NCBI GenBank assembly: GCA_905176665.1
Contig: CAJINA010000005.1
Location: 159,346 to 223,345 of the forward strand
Reading direction: 5' to 3'
DNA length: 64,000 nucleotides
Origin: Olavius algarvensis Delta 4 endosymbiont
GTDB taxonomy: Bacteria; Desulfobacterota; Desulfobacteria; Desulfobacterales; CAJINA01
In this document: positions 52,974-63,022 of the stretch, piece by piece
Numbering within the stretch: position 1 is the stretch's first letter
Layout of the letters: every line of letters begins with the position of its first letter
The notes under the pieces: generated by a model
Databases searched by the model: none
The model's input: the letters and a program-made list of their open reading frames with translations, nothing else
What the model was told of the DNA's origin: nothing
Made by a program: the position numbers and the translations under genes

Positions 52974-53456
52974 ATGCTAGACGACCAAAAAACAAGAATT
53001 GCTGTTCTTTTGGACGGCCTCTATCACATTGCCCGCTGGGGCGTGGCCGGCCTGTTCATATATTCAGGCCTGACCAAACTGGTAGATCCGGCCCGGTTTG
53101 CCGGCATTATCGGGGCCTATGGCCTTTTGCCGGATATGCTGGTATCGCCGGCGGCGATCGTTTTGCCGGTGGTCGAGGCGCTGGCCGGGATCTGCCTGGT
53201 AGGCAACATCCGGGGGAGCCTGGCAACCATCACGTTTTTAATGGCCCTATTTATGGCCGTCCTGGGCTACGGCATCTGGGTGGGGCTGGACCTGGATTGT
53301 GGCTGCTTCGGTCCCGAGGACCCGGAAGCGCAAGCCTTTCACGGCCTCCGGCAGGCCTTGTACCGGGACATGGTGATACTGGCAGTATTGATTGGTATGT
53401 TTGCCTGGCGCTACCGACGTGCGGAGCGGCCGGTGCAGTTACTCAATTTACTTTAA
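52974..53456 (+). CDS. MauE/DoxX-family redox membrane protein
   Basis: A 160-residue protein with four hydrophobic segments (WGVAGLFIYSGLTKLVDPAR, AAIVLPVVEALAGICLVGNI, TITFLMALFMAVLGYGIWVG, DMVILAVLIGMFAWRYR). The CxC motif LDLDCGCFGPEDPEA after the third segment is typical of MauE-like proteins linked to disulfide formation or thiol redox. A rhodanese gene follows 16 bases later, as is common. Confidence 0.87.
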   Translation: MLDDQKTRIAVLLDGLYHIARWGVAGLFIYSGLTKLVDPARFAGIIGAYGLLPDMLVSPAAIVLPVVEALAGICLVGNIRGSLATITFLMALFMAVLGYGIWVGLDLDCGCFGPEDPEAQAFHGLRQALYRDMVILAVLIGMFAWRYRRAERPVQLLNLL

Positions 53457-53472
53457 TAGGGAGTGGATAGCT

Positions 53473-54009
53473 ATGAAGTCTGCAAAAATAGTGCTTGCTC
53501 TTTTGCTCTGGATAGTTTTCATGTTCGGCCTGACGACGTCGGCCACCGCATTCATGAAGAATAAATTTGAGAAGGAAGTCGAAAAAGAACAAAGCGCCGT
53601 CAAACTCGTCCGTGAAGTGCAGCGCGGCGGATACGATGTGGTCACCACGGTCGAGCTTAAAAAGTGGATAGACCAAGGTAGGCAGATGGTCCTGATCGAT
53701 ACCATGCCATATGACAAAAGCTATAAAAAAGCCCATGTGCCGGGCGCCAAGCAGTTCCTGTTTCCAATCCCGGAGATGAAACATTGGGATAACCGGGAAA
53801 CAGCGGGGAAGTCTAAAACCGATTTCGAGAAGTTGCTGGGTCCTGATAAAAACACCGTGGTGGTAATCTATTGCGGGTTTGTAAAGTGTACCCGCAGCCA
53901 CAACGGGGCGGCCTGGGCCGTCAATCTCGGATACAAAAACGTTTATCGCTATAGCGGCGGCATTTTTGCCTGGAAAGGTGCCGGTTACGGGGTCGGCAGT
54001 CTTGAATAG
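53473..54009 (+). CDS. Periplasmic rhodanese-domain protein
   Basis: A 178-residue exported protein: signal peptide (VLALLLWIVFMFGLTTSATA), then a rhodanese fold with DTMPYDKSYKKAHVPGAKQF and the active-site Cys in VVIYCGFVKCTRSHNGAAW, ending RYSGGIFAWKGAGYGV. It has a second Cys five residues after the first. The ATG at 53473 has GGGAG upstream; a longer frame would overlap the MauE gene. Sulfur-transfer or redox function with MauE is inferred. Confidence 0.9.
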   Translation: MKSAKIVLALLLWIVFMFGLTTSATAFMKNKFEKEVEKEQSAVKLVREVQRGGYDVVTTVELKKWIDQGRQMVLIDTMPYDKSYKKAHVPGAKQFLFPIPEMKHWDNRETAGKSKTDFEKLLGPDKNTVVVIYCGFVKCTRSHNGAAWAVNLGYKNVYRYSGGIFAWKGAGYGVGSLE

Positions 54010-54138
54010 GGCTAACTGAAAGATTCGGCCAAGTCGGCGTCTGGCCTCTCTCAGTCCCGCCGGAGAGTAAAACCGTGTAAACAGACCGTGACTGACATTT
54101 AGGGTTTACGTCAGCTTAAAAATAAGGAAATATACCAC

Positions 54139-54678
54139 ATGAGTCCCGCCGCAATTGAAGAAATTCTGGAACATATCGCCGCCCGGGCTGAAAATCTGTT
54201 TCGTTCGAAACAGTTTATGTGCGCGGAATCGGTCCTGCTGGCCGTAACCAAGGGGCTGGGCCGGGATATGTCTGCCGAAACCGCCATAGCCCTGGCAGCA
54301 CCCTTTTCCGACGGAATGGGGGGCAGCGGCTGCACCTGCGGAGCCTTGAGCGGAGGTGTGATGAGTATCGGTGCCTGCCTCGGTGGCGGTAAGGCACCCG
54401 GGCAGCGGGAGAAATCACGCCGGGCATCCAGAGAACTGCACCGGCGGTTTACGACAGCCTATCGGTCAGCCTGCTGCCGGGTATTAACCAAAGATCTCCG
54501 GGACTACCCCAAACGGCATTTTGACCAGTGTGCCGCCATCACCGGTGCGACGGCCCGGATGACTGCCCGGTTGATTCTGGAGAAAGAGCAAGCCCTGACT
54601 GCCGAGGTGGATTTAAATTTTCTGGACGACCGTCACTCTCTGGTAGGGGGACTGTTGAAGAGGATGCTCTCCAATTAA
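54139..54678 (+). CDS. C_GCAxxG_C_C family redox protein
   Basis: A 179-residue protein with an N-terminal helical part (FMCAESVLLAVTKGLGRD), the GCTCGALSGGVMSIGACLG core (the GCAxxG signature here GCTCGALSG), and later Cys residues (SACCRVL, FDQCAAITG) in the spacing of this family. Such proteins are found mostly in anaerobes and are thought to bind a metal or redox cofactor. It is near the MauE and rhodanese genes on the same strand. Confidence 0.85.
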   Translation: MSPAAIEEILEHIAARAENLFRSKQFMCAESVLLAVTKGLGRDMSAETAIALAAPFSDGMGGSGCTCGALSGGVMSIGACLGGGKAPGQREKSRRASRELHRRFTTAYRSACCRVLTKDLRDYPKRHFDQCAAITGATARMTARLILEKEQALTAEVDLNFLDDRHSLVGGLLKRMLSN

Positions 54679-54723
54679 ACTTTATCCGGCCCTATACATG
54701 CGATGATCATTTTGGAGTTGTAA

Positions 54724-55035
54724 TTGACGGAACTAAAAGGATTTCAAAAAAAATACCTGCGCGGCGTGGCCCACAAGCTTCAGCCGGTTGTCTTTATCGG
54801 CCAGAAAGGGGTGACCGGTGCAATTTGCGATTCGCTCGAAGACGCGCTAAACACCCATGAACTGATCAAGGTGAAATTCGTCGAAAATAAAGAGAAGGCG
54901 ATCAAGCAGGAGATCTGTGCGCAGCTAGAGCAGCGTTCAAATGCCTCCCTGGCCGGTCTCATCGGGCACGTGGCTATTTTCTACCGCCCCCATCCGAACC
55001 CAGATAAACGCAAGATAATCCTGCCCCAGCGCTAG
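54724..55035 (+). CDS. yhbY: YhbY/CRM-domain RNA-binding protein
   Basis: A 103-residue CRS1-YhbY protein: LRGVAHKLQPVVFIGQKGVT and ALNTHELIKVKFVEN with the GxxG loop, ending GHVAIFYRPHPNPDKRKIIL. YhbY associates with the pre-50S ribosomal subunit. The start is TTG with GGAG six bases upstream. The stop codon TAG lies at the outer end of repeat copy B. Confidence 0.92.
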   Translation: MTELKGFQKKYLRGVAHKLQPVVFIGQKGVTGAICDSLEDALNTHELIKVKFVENKEKAIKQEICAQLEQRSNASLAGLIGHVAIFYRPHPNPDKRKIILPQR

Positions 55036-55258
55036 AACCCATCTCAAAAAAAGTCTTTTGGCTCAAACTGGGCGTTGGGCGCTCGGTTCAAATCCTCAAA
55101 ATACTGTAGTATTCACCACGATGGGTATTGGCTTCGCTGGCACCTCCGGGTTGCGACCCTCCATTGAGGAATAGATCAAGCGGGAAGTCCCGCATCGCGG
55201 GGCACCTCGCGGCCGCCTTGATTTTGAACCAAAATCCGCTTTTTGAGATAGGTTCTAT
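55032..55258 (-). repeat. Copy B of the inverted-repeat element (reverse)
   Basis: The ends are CTAGAACCCATCTCAAAAAA on the left and TTTTTGAGATAGGTTCTA on the right. The centre AAATACTGTAGTATT is a palindrome shared with other copies. The element exactly fills the gap between the convergent yhbY and rarD genes; both stop codons (TAG followed by AAC) lie in its terminal repeats. Confidence 0.8.
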
Positions 55259-56139
55259 TCGTTTTTCCGATAGTATACGACCGAATCAACCGAAAACAAT
55301 ATCAGTGCGGTCCAGATCAGAATGAAGGTCAACAATTGGCCCCGGACCAACGGCTCACCGTAAACCAGGATAGCCAGTAGAAAGGTGCAACTCGGGGCGA
55401 TATACTGTAGGAACCCGATTGTCGAAAGATGCAGTCGGCGCGCGCCCACCGTGAAGAGCAACAAGGGCAGGGCCGTTACCAGGGCCGCCCCCATGAGAAG
55501 TACATCCATTCCGGCTGATACCCTTAAAAACGCCCCTTTCCCAAGTGTATCGATATACACCAGGTAGCCGATAGCCGGGATGGACAAGAGCATCGTCTCA
55601 ATCGTGAGACCCACCAGGGCACCCACCGGGGCAATTTTGCGAATTAGCCCGTAAAAAGCAAATGAAAACGCCAGGGCCAGGGATACCCACGGGAAGTGGC
55701 CATAGCGAACCGTCATCAGGCCGACTGCGAAGGCGGCCAGAAACAGGGCGATCATTTGGACCCGGCGCAGCCGTTCCCGCAGGAAGATCATGCCCAGCAG
55801 GACATTGACCAGGGGGTTAATGTAGTACCCGAGGCTGGTCTGCAGGATGTGGTCGCTGTTAATGGCCCAGATAAATAAAAACCAGTTGAAACCCACCAGC
55901 AGCGTGGTGGCCAGCAGGATCAGCATCACCCTTGGTGACGAAATCGCCTTTTTGAAAGCATTCCGGTGATCGGTAAGAAAGATCAACGGAAGTAAAAAAA
56001 CAAAAGACCAGATCATCCGGTGCATCAGGATTTCAAAGGCCGGAACCGCCGCCAGCGATTTCCAGTATATCGGGCTCAGGCCCCAGATCAGGTAGGCGGT
56101 AGAGGCGGCTCCCAAGCCGGTTACGGTCGCTTTTTGCAT
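55255..56139 (-). CDS. rarD: RarD-type EamA transporter
   Basis: A 294-residue ten-helix permease. The N-terminus STAYLIWGLSPIYWKSLAAV, followed by EILMHRMIWSFVF, and LGYYINPLVNVLLGMIFLRE are the RarD signatures. The ATG at 56139 has GAGG five bases upstream; the longer frame runs into a repeat. RarD (chloramphenicol-sensitive protein) transports an unknown substrate. The stop codon lies in repeat copy B. Confidence 0.92.
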   Translation of the reverse strand: MQKATVTGLGAASTAYLIWGLSPIYWKSLAAVPAFEILMHRMIWSFVFLLPLIFLTDHRNAFKKAISSPRVMLILLATTLLVGFNWFLFIWAINSDHILQTSLGYYINPLVNVLLGMIFLRERLRRVQMIALFLAAFAVGLMTVRYGHFPWVSLALAFSFAFYGLIRKIAPVGALVGLTIETMLLSIPAIGYLVYIDTLGKGAFLRVSAGMDVLLMGAALVTALPLLLFTVGARRLHLSTIGFLQYIAPSCTFLLAILVYGEPLVRGQLLTFILIWTALILFSVDSVVYYRKNE

Positions 56140-56229
56140 GGGTCCTCTGAATCGTTTTTTGCGGGCGCACGGCCCGCAACACTTTTTGCCCCTTCTAAAC
56201 CCTATTGCCGCCAAAGTCAAAAAAATGCT

Positions 56230-56420
56230 GGAGGCTATCTCAAAAATAGGATTTTGGTTCAAGGTGCGGTGGCCGTGATGATCCCCCGCGTTGCTGGATT
56301 TCCCGCTTGATCTATTACTCAAATGTGGGTCGCGCCCGGAAGCATACCCAAGTATTTCGATGAATGGAACCGAATGCCCAACGCAGAGCTTGGGCCAAAA
56401 GACATTTTTGCGTTAGCCTA
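56230..56420 (+). repeat. Copy C of the inverted-repeat element (forward)
   Basis: The left end GGCTATCTCAAAAATAGGAT and the right end CCAAAAGACATTTTTGCGTTAGCC are inverted copies. The centre has CATACCCAAGTATTTCGATG. It fills most of the gap between rarD and the IHF-like gene. Confidence 0.7.
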
Positions 56421-56511
56421 TAGGTATTTCTTGACAATAAGCAGTAACATCGGCTATTTGACATAGACTGTGCAAATCGGAAAATCCAATTTTTAAAGGA
56501 GCCACGTTCCC

Positions 56512-56796
56512 ATGACCCTGACCAAAGCTCAGATTATAGATGCGATTCCTGAAAAACTCGGTATCTCCAGAAAGAAAAGTGTTGAAGTTGTAGAGACCCT
56601 GCTCGAGATAATCAAACGTCAGATGGAAAACGGCGAAGATGTGCTGATCAGTGGCTTTGGTAAATTCTGCATCAAGGACAAGAAGGCCCGGCGCGGGCGC
56701 AACCCGGCGACCGGCAGTGACATGATGCTGGACAAGCGGCGGGTCGTCGTGTTTAGATGCTCCAAGTTGTTGCGCGACAAGATCAACAAAAGCTAA
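56512..56796 (+). CDS. IHF/HU-family DNA-binding protein (IHF alpha-like)
   Basis: A 94-residue protein starting MTLTKAQIIDAIPEKLGISR, with the DNA-arm GRNPATGSDMMLDKRRVVVF and FRCSKLLRDKINKS. It resembles IhfA more than HU (the R-V-V-F after the arm). AAAGGAG lies upstream. A terminator follows at 56840. No partner ihfB is visible. Confidence 0.88.
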   Translation: MTLTKAQIIDAIPEKLGISRKKSVEVVETLLEIIKRQMENGEDVLISGFGKFCIKDKKARRGRNPATGSDMMLDKRRVVVFRCSKLLRDKINKS

Positions 56797-56839
56797 CCCG
56801 AAAGAATAAGCCGGCCTACCCGGTCGCTGAAATACAACA

Positions 56840-56873
56840 GGCGGATTGGAATGATTCCAACCCGCCTTTTTTT
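56840..56873 (+). terminator. Intrinsic terminator after the IHF-like gene
   Basis: GGCGGATTGGAAT pairs with ATTCCAACCCGCC with one mismatch around a two-base loop and is followed by seven T. It ends rightward transcription toward the convergent tkt gene. Confidence 0.82.
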
Positions 56874-56895
56874 ATCCGTGAATTTAACCGCTTGA

Positions 56896-58914
56896 TTACC
56901 GGCCCAGCAGCTCTTTGGCCGCGGTAACCACGCGGTCGACGGTAAAACCGAATTTCTCCATGACCACGGGGCCCGGTGCCGAGGCACCAAAGCCGGTCAT
57001 TCCGATCACGGCCCCTTTACGGCCGACATATTTTTCCCACCCCATGGGGATGCCGGACTCTACCGCCAGACGCTTTTTCACGGACGGCGGCAGGACCTGG
57101 CTCTGATAATCCGGTGATGTCATCTCGAACAGTTCCCAACTGGGCATACTGACCACTCGGGCGGCGGTGCCCTCCTTGGCCAATTCCTCCTGTGCGGCCG
57201 TGGCCAGGTGGACTTCCGAGCCGCTGGCAATCAGAATGATGTCGGGGGTGCCGTCACAATCCGCTAGAACATAAGCGCCCAGTTCCAGAGTCTGATCGGC
57301 TTCGCTGCTCTCCAGAATCGGCAGTTTCTGCCGGCTTAAAATCAGGGCCACCGGATGATCTGTGGTTTTCAGAGCCTGGCACCACGCTCTGGCAGTCTCG
57401 GTGGCGTCGGCCGGACGGATGACGGTCAATCCGGGGATAGCCCGCAGAGCCGCCAGATGTTCCACCGGCTGATGGGTGGGACCATCCTCGCCGACGGCAA
57501 TGGAGTCATGTGTAAAAACATAGATCAAGGGCAGTTTCATAAGGCTTGCCAGCCTGATGGCCGGCCGGACATAATCAGCGAAAACAAGAAACGTGCCCCC
57601 GTACGGCCGCAAACCATTATGCAGGAACAGACCGGCCATCACCGCGCCCATAGCATGCTCCCGAACACCAAAGCGGATATTGCGGCCATCGTAGGCACCT
57701 TTTTGAAATTCATGGGAACAGGTCAGGTAAGTCTTGTTCGAGGGGGCCAGGTCCGCCGATCCACCGATGAGGGCGGGAATTTTGTTGGCGATTGCATTGA
57801 GCACCTGTCCGGAAGCCGCACGGGTGGCGATAGGACCGTCCGCCGGTGCGAAATCCGGAATGTCGGCGCGCCAGTCTTCCGGTAGAAAACCACTCATGCC
57901 ATCGACCCACCGCACGGATAGATCCGGGTAGGTTGACTTATATGCTTTAAATGCGGCCAGCCAGGCGGCTTCCGCTTCAGCGCCGGTCACCGCGCATTGG
58001 CTGAAATGAGTTCGGACTTCTTCGGGAATCCGGAACGGTTCATCCGTCGGGATGCCGAGGTTTTGTTTGGTCAGGACGACTTCGTCCTCTCCCAACGGCG
58101 CTCCGTGGGCATCAGCCGACCCCTGTTTGTTGGGGCTGCCGTAGGCGATTTCGGTCTTCAATTTAATCAGGGTAGGCTTTTCCATTTGTGCCCGAGCAGT
58201 TTCGATGGCCCCGCAGATCGCTTCAAGATCATTGCCATCGCTTACCGTGAGAACCTGCCAGCCATAGGATTCAAAGCGCTGGGCCACATTTTCCGTAAAA
58301 GCAATGGCCGTGCTGCCTTCGATAGAGATACTGTTGTCGTCGTAGATGCAAATTAATTTTCCCAGGCCAAGGTGACCGGCCAGTGAAGCTGCTTCAGCCG
58401 CCACGCCTTCCATGAGGTCGCCGTCACCGCACATGACATAGGTATAGTGATCGACGATGGTGTGGCCTTCCCGATTAAAGCGAGCGGCCAGGTGACATTC
58501 CGCCATGGCCATGCCCACCGCATTGGCCAGGCCTTGCCCGAGGGGCCCCGTGGTCGTCTCCACACCGTCGGTATGTCCGTATTCCGGGTGCCCGGGAGTT
58601 TTACTGCCCCATTGGCGAAAATTTTTAATTTCTTCCAGTTCCAGATTATACCCGGACAGGTGCAGCAGGCTGTAGAGCAGCATGGAAGCGTGGCCGCCGG
58701 ACAGGACGAAGCGGTCTCGATCCAGCCAGTCGGAATTTTTGGGATTGTGTTTCAGGTAACGTGTCCAGAGGGCATAAGCCGCCGGCGCCAGGCCCATCGG
58801 TGCTCCGGGATGTCCGGAGTTGGCTTTTTGGATGGCGTCCATGGCGAGGCCGCGAATGGTGTTGATACAGAGGGTATCCGTCGTAGATTGTCCGCCAGAC
58901 ACAGTCTTAATCAT
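56896..58914 (-). CDS. tkt: Transketolase
   Basis: A 672-residue transketolase. It has the N-terminal [20 protein letters not shown], the [14 protein letters not shown] stretch, the TPP motif [20 protein letters not shown], the pyrimidine-domain motif [20 protein letters not shown] and the C-terminal domain. It interconverts pentose-phosphate sugars using thiamine pyrophosphate. AAGGAG lies nine bases before the ATG. It is convergent with the IHF gene and downstream of a radical SAM gene on the same strand. Confidence 0.97.
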   Translation of the reverse strand: MIKTVSGGQSTTDTLCINTIRGLAMDAIQKANSGHPGAPMGLAPAAYALWTRYLKHNPKNSDWLDRDRFVLSGGHASMLLYSLLHLSGYNLELEEIKNFRQWGSKTPGHPEYGHTDGVETTTGPLGQGLANAVGMAMAECHLAARFNREGHTIVDHYTYVMCGDGDLMEGVAAEAASLAGHLGLGKLICIYDDNSISIEGSTAIAFTENVAQRFESYGWQVLTVSDGNDLEAICGAIETARAQMEKPTLIKLKTEIAYGSPNKQGSADAHGAPLGEDEVVLTKQNLGIPTDEPFRIPEEVRTHFSQCAVTGAEAEAAWLAAFKAYKSTYPDLSVRWVDGMSGFLPEDWRADIPDFAPADGPIATRAASGQVLNAIANKIPALIGGSADLAPSNKTYLTCSHEFQKGAYDGRNIRFGVREHAMGAVMAGLFLHNGLRPYGGTFLVFADYVRPAIRLASLMKLPLIYVFTHDSIAVGEDGPTHQPVEHLAALRAIPGLTVIRPADATETARAWCQALKTTDHPVALILSRQKLPILESSEADQTLELGAYVLADCDGTPDIILIASGSEVHLATAAQEELAKEGTAARVVSMPSWELFEMTSPDYQSQVLPPSVKKRLAVESGIPMGWEKYVGRKGAVIGMTGFGASAPGPVVMEKFGFTVDRVVTAAKELLGR

Positions 58915-58960
58915 TGTAATGATCTCCTTGGATGGGGGTTCATTTATTTCTATTTTTTGG

Positions 58961-59830
58961 TTACAGGGCCCTTAAGTATTCCGGTTTCAAGTTGACCTCA
59001 CCTGCCAGGGCGCTGTCGATCAGGCTCAGGGTTTTTTCCTTTTCCTTGGGTAGAATAGCCCGGATCGGCAGATAATTCGAGGCGTGGTTTGCATGGAACA
59101 GACCTCTCGTCAGATGCGTACTGGCTATCATGGTTCTCAACTCCCGGAGCATTTCCATGGGAGCGATAAGCTCGAAGGCGTCGTTTTCATATTCGTCACA
59201 CAAGGGGGTCCCCGGGATCAACATCAGGCTCAGGGCGCCAACATATTCGGGGTCGATTTCCGAAAGTACCCGGCCGGTTTCGGCAGCGTGAATCTGTGAT
59301 CTATCCGGTCCGGCGATACCCAGCAACACGGTAATGGAAAGCTTCAGCCCGGCGGCGCGCGCTTTGCGGCCCATGGCGATCATCTTGGCGGCATCGGCGC
59401 CTTTCCGGATTTTTTTCAAGGTGACATCGTCACCGGTCTCCAGGCCCATATACGCAATGCCGATGCCGGCTTCTTTCAGCTGGGCCAATTCATCCGGGGT
59501 TTTCATGCTGAGGCTTTTTGCATTGGCATAGACCCCGACCCGGGTAACCCAGGGTAACTGCCGCTTGATTTCGGATAGGATACGCAGCAGGCGTTTTTGG
59601 GGTATGATCAGAGCGTCGCCGTCGCATAGGAAAACCCGGCGCTGGCGCCGGCAATACTGGGCGGCAAACGCAATGTCGGCCATGATCTGGTCATCGGGTT
59701 TGATCTTGAAGCGCTCACCTGTGTAGGTGCCGCAAAAGGTGCATTTGTTGTGGGAGCACCCGACCGTTACCTGGAGGAGGATACTGTTGGCTTCACTGGG
59801 GGGCCGGATGATGTTGCCTTCATATTGCAT
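58961..59830 (-). CDS. Radical SAM protein (COG1032-like)
   Basis: A 289-residue radical SAM protein without a B12-binding domain. The motif [11 protein letters not shown] is CX4CX2C, a variant spacing; the fold continues with [52 protein letters not shown] and [14 protein letters not shown]. The family is common in sulfate reducers, function unknown. It starts close upstream of tkt, possibly cotranscribed. Confidence 0.87.
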   Translation of the reverse strand: MQYEGNIIRPPSEANSILLQVTVGCSHNKCTFCGTYTGERFKIKPDDQIMADIAFAAQYCRRQRRVFLCDGDALIIPQKRLLRILSEIKRQLPWVTRVGVYANAKSLSMKTPDELAQLKEAGIGIAYMGLETGDDVTLKKIRKGADAAKMIAMGRKARAAGLKLSITVLLGIAGPDRSQIHAAETGRVLSEIDPEYVGALSLMLIPGTPLCDEYENDAFELIAPMEMLRELRTMIASTHLTRGLFHANHASNYLPIRAILPKEKEKTLSLIDSALAGEVNLKPEYLRAL

Positions 59831-60111
59831 GGGTGGTGAGCGATTCCTTTACCTGTGAACAAACATTCTTGGTATATATTTGTTATTGCTTAACAATTTA
59901 AACATGACCGCCCCTGGTGAAATAGATCGGTAGACTTGGGCCGCAGACCGGCCTGGATTATTTTTGATCGGATGTTTTTAACGCACTGGTCCCTTGGTTG
60001 CAATAGTTTTCTCGCTTCCCGGCTATGGTCTGCAACCATTGGCAGGCTGGCGCTTCAGGTTGGAAAAAGCAGGCAGACCTGGGACGCTGGTCGTCTGGAT
60101 TCGGGCGAGTG

Positions 60112-62562
60112 CTAGCGGGTCAGTTCCCTGCGGACGGCATGTCCAATCTCTTCAATCAGGTAGGGTTTTTTGATATAGGCCCCGGTTCCAAGTTCCTGGG
60201 CCCGCTTCACGCGATCCGAGGCGGAGTAGCCGCTGGCAATAATGGCTTTTTGGCCGGGGCGGATTTCCAGGATACGCTGGTAGGTTTCAAGGCCGTCAAT
60301 TCCCGGATCCATAATCATATCCAGAACGACCAGATCGATCGGGTTGGTTTTCAAATAGGCGATAGCTTCCTCGCCACTGGTTACCGTGGTCACGGCATAC
60401 CCCAACTTTTCAAGCATGCGCCGGGCGATGTCGCGCTGATCTTTCACGTCGTCCACGACCAGGATAGATTCTCCCTTGCCGCGGATGGCTTCCTGGGTCC
60501 TATCGCCGTCTACGGCTAACAGGGTTGCATCCGTGGTGGCCGGGAGATAGAGGGCAAACGCATTGCCGCCTTCGTCAGCCAGTAATTCGATGTAGCCTCT
60601 ATGATCCCTGACCGTTCCCCAGACTACGGCCATGCCCAGCCCGGTATCGTTACGGCCCAGGACTTTGCTGGTAAAAAAGGGTTCAAAAATGCGTTCCTGC
60701 TGTTCGGGGGTGAACGGATTCCCGTCGTCGCATACTTTCAAGACCACATACTCACCCGGGACCACTTCGCTGTATCCGTCCAGGGGGTGGTCCAGTCGGG
60801 TGTTATGGGTTGTCACCCGGATTTGTCCAACCCGCTTGATGTTGCCCGCGGCATTGGTGACCAGGTGAGCCACCGCTTTTTCAAGATGCCCCCTGGTCCC
60901 ATGGATATTCAACAGATCGGGGGCCAGGTCGCTGACGCACTGCAAGTCCTGATGCTCACTTAAAAGGCCGGCATGATGCCGGCTGCGAATGTAGTGGTCG
61001 ACGATATCGTTGAGATTGATAACCGCGTTGGCGGGAATGTCCCTGCGGGCCAGGACCAGCAGATCCTGGACGGTGGCCGCAGCCCGTTCACCGGCTTTTT
61101 TCATAGTGAGCAGCGGTTTCCTTAAGGAACTGTCCTCATGCAGATCCATGAGCATAAGTTCCGGGTAGCTGACGATACCGGACAGGATATTGTTCAGGTC
61201 GTGGGCGACCCCGCCGGCCAGATTGCCGATCGCTTCCATTTCCCGGGCATCCTGTAATTTTTCGATGAGCTTGAACCGCTCCTCCTCGGCTTCTACCCGG
61301 CGGGTAATATCGACCGCTATGCCTCCGACTGCATGGGGGTTGCCGTTTTTGAGAATAGGAAACTTAGATACAAGCTGGTGGCGTATTTCGTTATGGATCT
61401 TAATGACCTCAACTTTAATAATCGCTTCATTGTTCGTCAAAACCTGCTTGTCATTTTCCTTTAGCTTGGCGGCGATACCGGGTGGCCATAGTTCATCATC
61501 AGTTTTGCCCAGACGATCATCGGGACTTATCCCGAACAACTTTTCATAGGCACGATTGATATAAATGTAGCGACCTTCAAGGTCTTTGATAAATGCCAGC
61601 GAAGGCATGTGATCCATAAACTGGGCAAACCGCTTGCGGCTCTCCGCCAGGGCAAGGTCCGCTTTTTTACGCTCGGTGATCTCACGCTTCAACATCAGGT
61701 TGGTCTGGGTCAGATCTGCGGTCCGCTTGGCGACTTCTTCCTCGAGTTTGCGGTGGGCCAGCTGGACCTTTTCATCCACCTTTTTCAGCTCGGTTACATC
61801 GGTGAGCAGAAAAAGATGTGTATCCATTTCGGAAACGAGGGACAATCTTTTGACCACCACGTAGCGATCCCCATGTCCGGAGGCTATCGTGGTATTCACG
61901 GTCCCCGGGGGCGGAATATTGTCTTCCACCATTAAGGTGGTGATCCGGGATTGATAGGCGTCATCGAAGAGTTGGGGAAAGGATGTCCCTATCAGGGTTT
62001 CGGGTGGCTGGCCGAAGAGAAAGCCCGCGGCCGGATTGGTGTAGATCACGCGATCTGAGTAGATTTCGATGATGCCGTCCGAGATGCTGTCGATAATCGA
62101 TTCAAGGTGCCGGTTGCGGCGCAGCAGTTCCTGGGTCATCTGGCGGGGGCGGACCTTTTCGGCCCCCAGGATTGGCAAAGCGTCATCGTTTTGGTTCTCG
62201 GCTGCTTCGATGACAGCCAGGACGTGCTTGCCCATCTGGTCGAAGGCGCCTTTGGCGATACAGGCATCCGCGCCGAATTCTTTATAGCCTTCACCTATCT
62301 CAGCTGCGGCAGCGGAAATAACGACAAGGAAGCTGTCCTCGAGGTGGGCCATGTTGCGTATAATCCGGCAAAGCTTGCCCCCGTCAATTTTGGGCATAAC
62401 CAGGTCGATGAAGATGACGTCCGGCTGGATGTTCGTCAGCGTGTCCAGCGCTTCGAATCCATTCTCCGCCAAATAGACTTTCATGCCCTGCCCCTGGAGG
62501 AGTTTGGTCATGAATTCACGCATCAACCGGTTGTCATCGACGACGAGTATTTTTTTGCGCAT
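60112..62562 (-). CDS. Hybrid sensor histidine kinase with two receiver domains
   Basis: An 816-residue cytosolic protein: N-terminal receiver (KKILVVDDNRLMREFMTKLL, phospho-Asp in VIFIDLVMPKIDGG), PAS domain near residue 170-270, coiled-coil (EKVQLAHRKLEEEVAKRTAD), second PAS (FAQFMDHMPSLAFIKDLEGR), His-kinase dimerisation domain (NLAGGVAHDLNNILSGIVSY), ATPase (GRNDTGLGMAVVWGTVRDHR) and C-terminal receiver (ILVVDDVKDQRDIARRMLEK, DLVVLDMIMDPGIDG). The ATG at 62562 begins at the receiver; the open frame extends further into repeat copy D and should not be used. The signal is unknown. The output is likely through the receivers to a separate regulator. Confidence 0.92.
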   Translation of the reverse strand: MRKKILVVDDNRLMREFMTKLLQGQGMKVYLAENGFEALDTLTNIQPDVIFIDLVMPKIDGGKLCRIIRNMAHLEDSFLVVISAAAAEIGEGYKEFGADACIAKGAFDQMGKHVLAVIEAAENQNDDALPILGAEKVRPRQMTQELLRRNRHLESIIDSISDGIIEIYSDRVIYTNPAAGFLFGQPPETLIGTSFPQLFDDAYQSRITTLMVEDNIPPPGTVNTTIASGHGDRYVVVKRLSLVSEMDTHLFLLTDVTELKKVDEKVQLAHRKLEEEVAKRTADLTQTNLMLKREITERKKADLALAESRKRFAQFMDHMPSLAFIKDLEGRYIYINRAYEKLFGISPDDRLGKTDDELWPPGIAAKLKENDKQVLTNNEAIIKVEVIKIHNEIRHQLVSKFPILKNGNPHAVGGIAVDITRRVEAEEERFKLIEKLQDAREMEAIGNLAGGVAHDLNNILSGIVSYPELMLMDLHEDSSLRKPLLTMKKAGERAAATVQDLLVLARRDIPANAVINLNDIVDHYIRSRHHAGLLSEHQDLQCVSDLAPDLLNIHGTRGHLEKAVAHLVTNAAGNIKRVGQIRVTTHNTRLDHPLDGYSEVVPGEYVVLKVCDDGNPFTPEQQERIFEPFFTSKVLGRNDTGLGMAVVWGTVRDHRGYIELLADEGGNAFALYLPATTDATLLAVDGDRTQEAIRGKGESILVVDDVKDQRDIARRMLEKLGYAVTTVTSGEEAIAYLKTNPIDLVVLDMIMDPGIDGLETYQRILEIRPGQKAIIASGYSASDRVKRAQELGTGAYIKKPYLIEEIGHAVRRELTR

Positions 62563-62590
62563 GAGTGTCTGCCTGTTAGATTGGGAGCTT

Positions 62591-62780
62591 GGGGCTGTTT
62601 CTAAATTGTCTTTTGGCGCAATCTCGGCGTTGGCGTTCGGTTTCGGCACGGCGTACCGGTTTTCAAGCCGCCAGGCGCAACCTTTAGCGCTATCCTCGAA
62701 ATACTGGAGTATTCCTTCGGTTAAAACCTTGCGGCCGCCTTGACCTTGAACCAAAATCCTAATTTAGAAACAGTTCCTAA
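62591..62780 (-). repeat. Copy D of the inverted-repeat element (reverse)
   Basis: The ends are GGGGCTGTTTCTAAATTGTC on the left and AATTTAGAAACAGTTCC on the right, a variant of the A-C ends, but with the same core: TTTTGGCGCAATCTCGGCG, GAAATACTGGAGTATTCC, CTTGACCTTGAACCAAAATC. On the minus strand it reads VQGQGGRKVLTEGILQYFED, like copy A. Confidence 0.78.
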
Positions 62781-63022
62781 TCTACCATTTTATGAATTAG
62801 CAGCGGTGCTGTCAACTCATAATCAATCAGGCTCTCGGGAGCTAACTACCTGTCTTTTTAAAATTTTGTCCTTTCTGCCGGCCCTTATCCGGTATTGACA
62901 GGTACCAGGCACTCATGTATCACTGACGGACTCACAGGCAGCCAACAACCGGAAATGATTTGCCGAATCTAACGCCCGCTACCGGATCACGGGCCGGGCC
63001 GCGGTGTGCCGGAAGGGAAGTT
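62781..63022. other. Remaining intergenic sequence before the antiporter gene
   Basis: No gene or clear repeat. A ribosome binding site GGAAGGGAAG ends the stretch. Confidence 0.4.

Noticed and set aside
60112..62754. Longer kinase protein starting in the repeat (VQGQGGRKV... N-terminus)
   Set aside because: The extra 64 residues are encoded by repeat copy D; the receiver domain begins exactly at the ATG at 62562.
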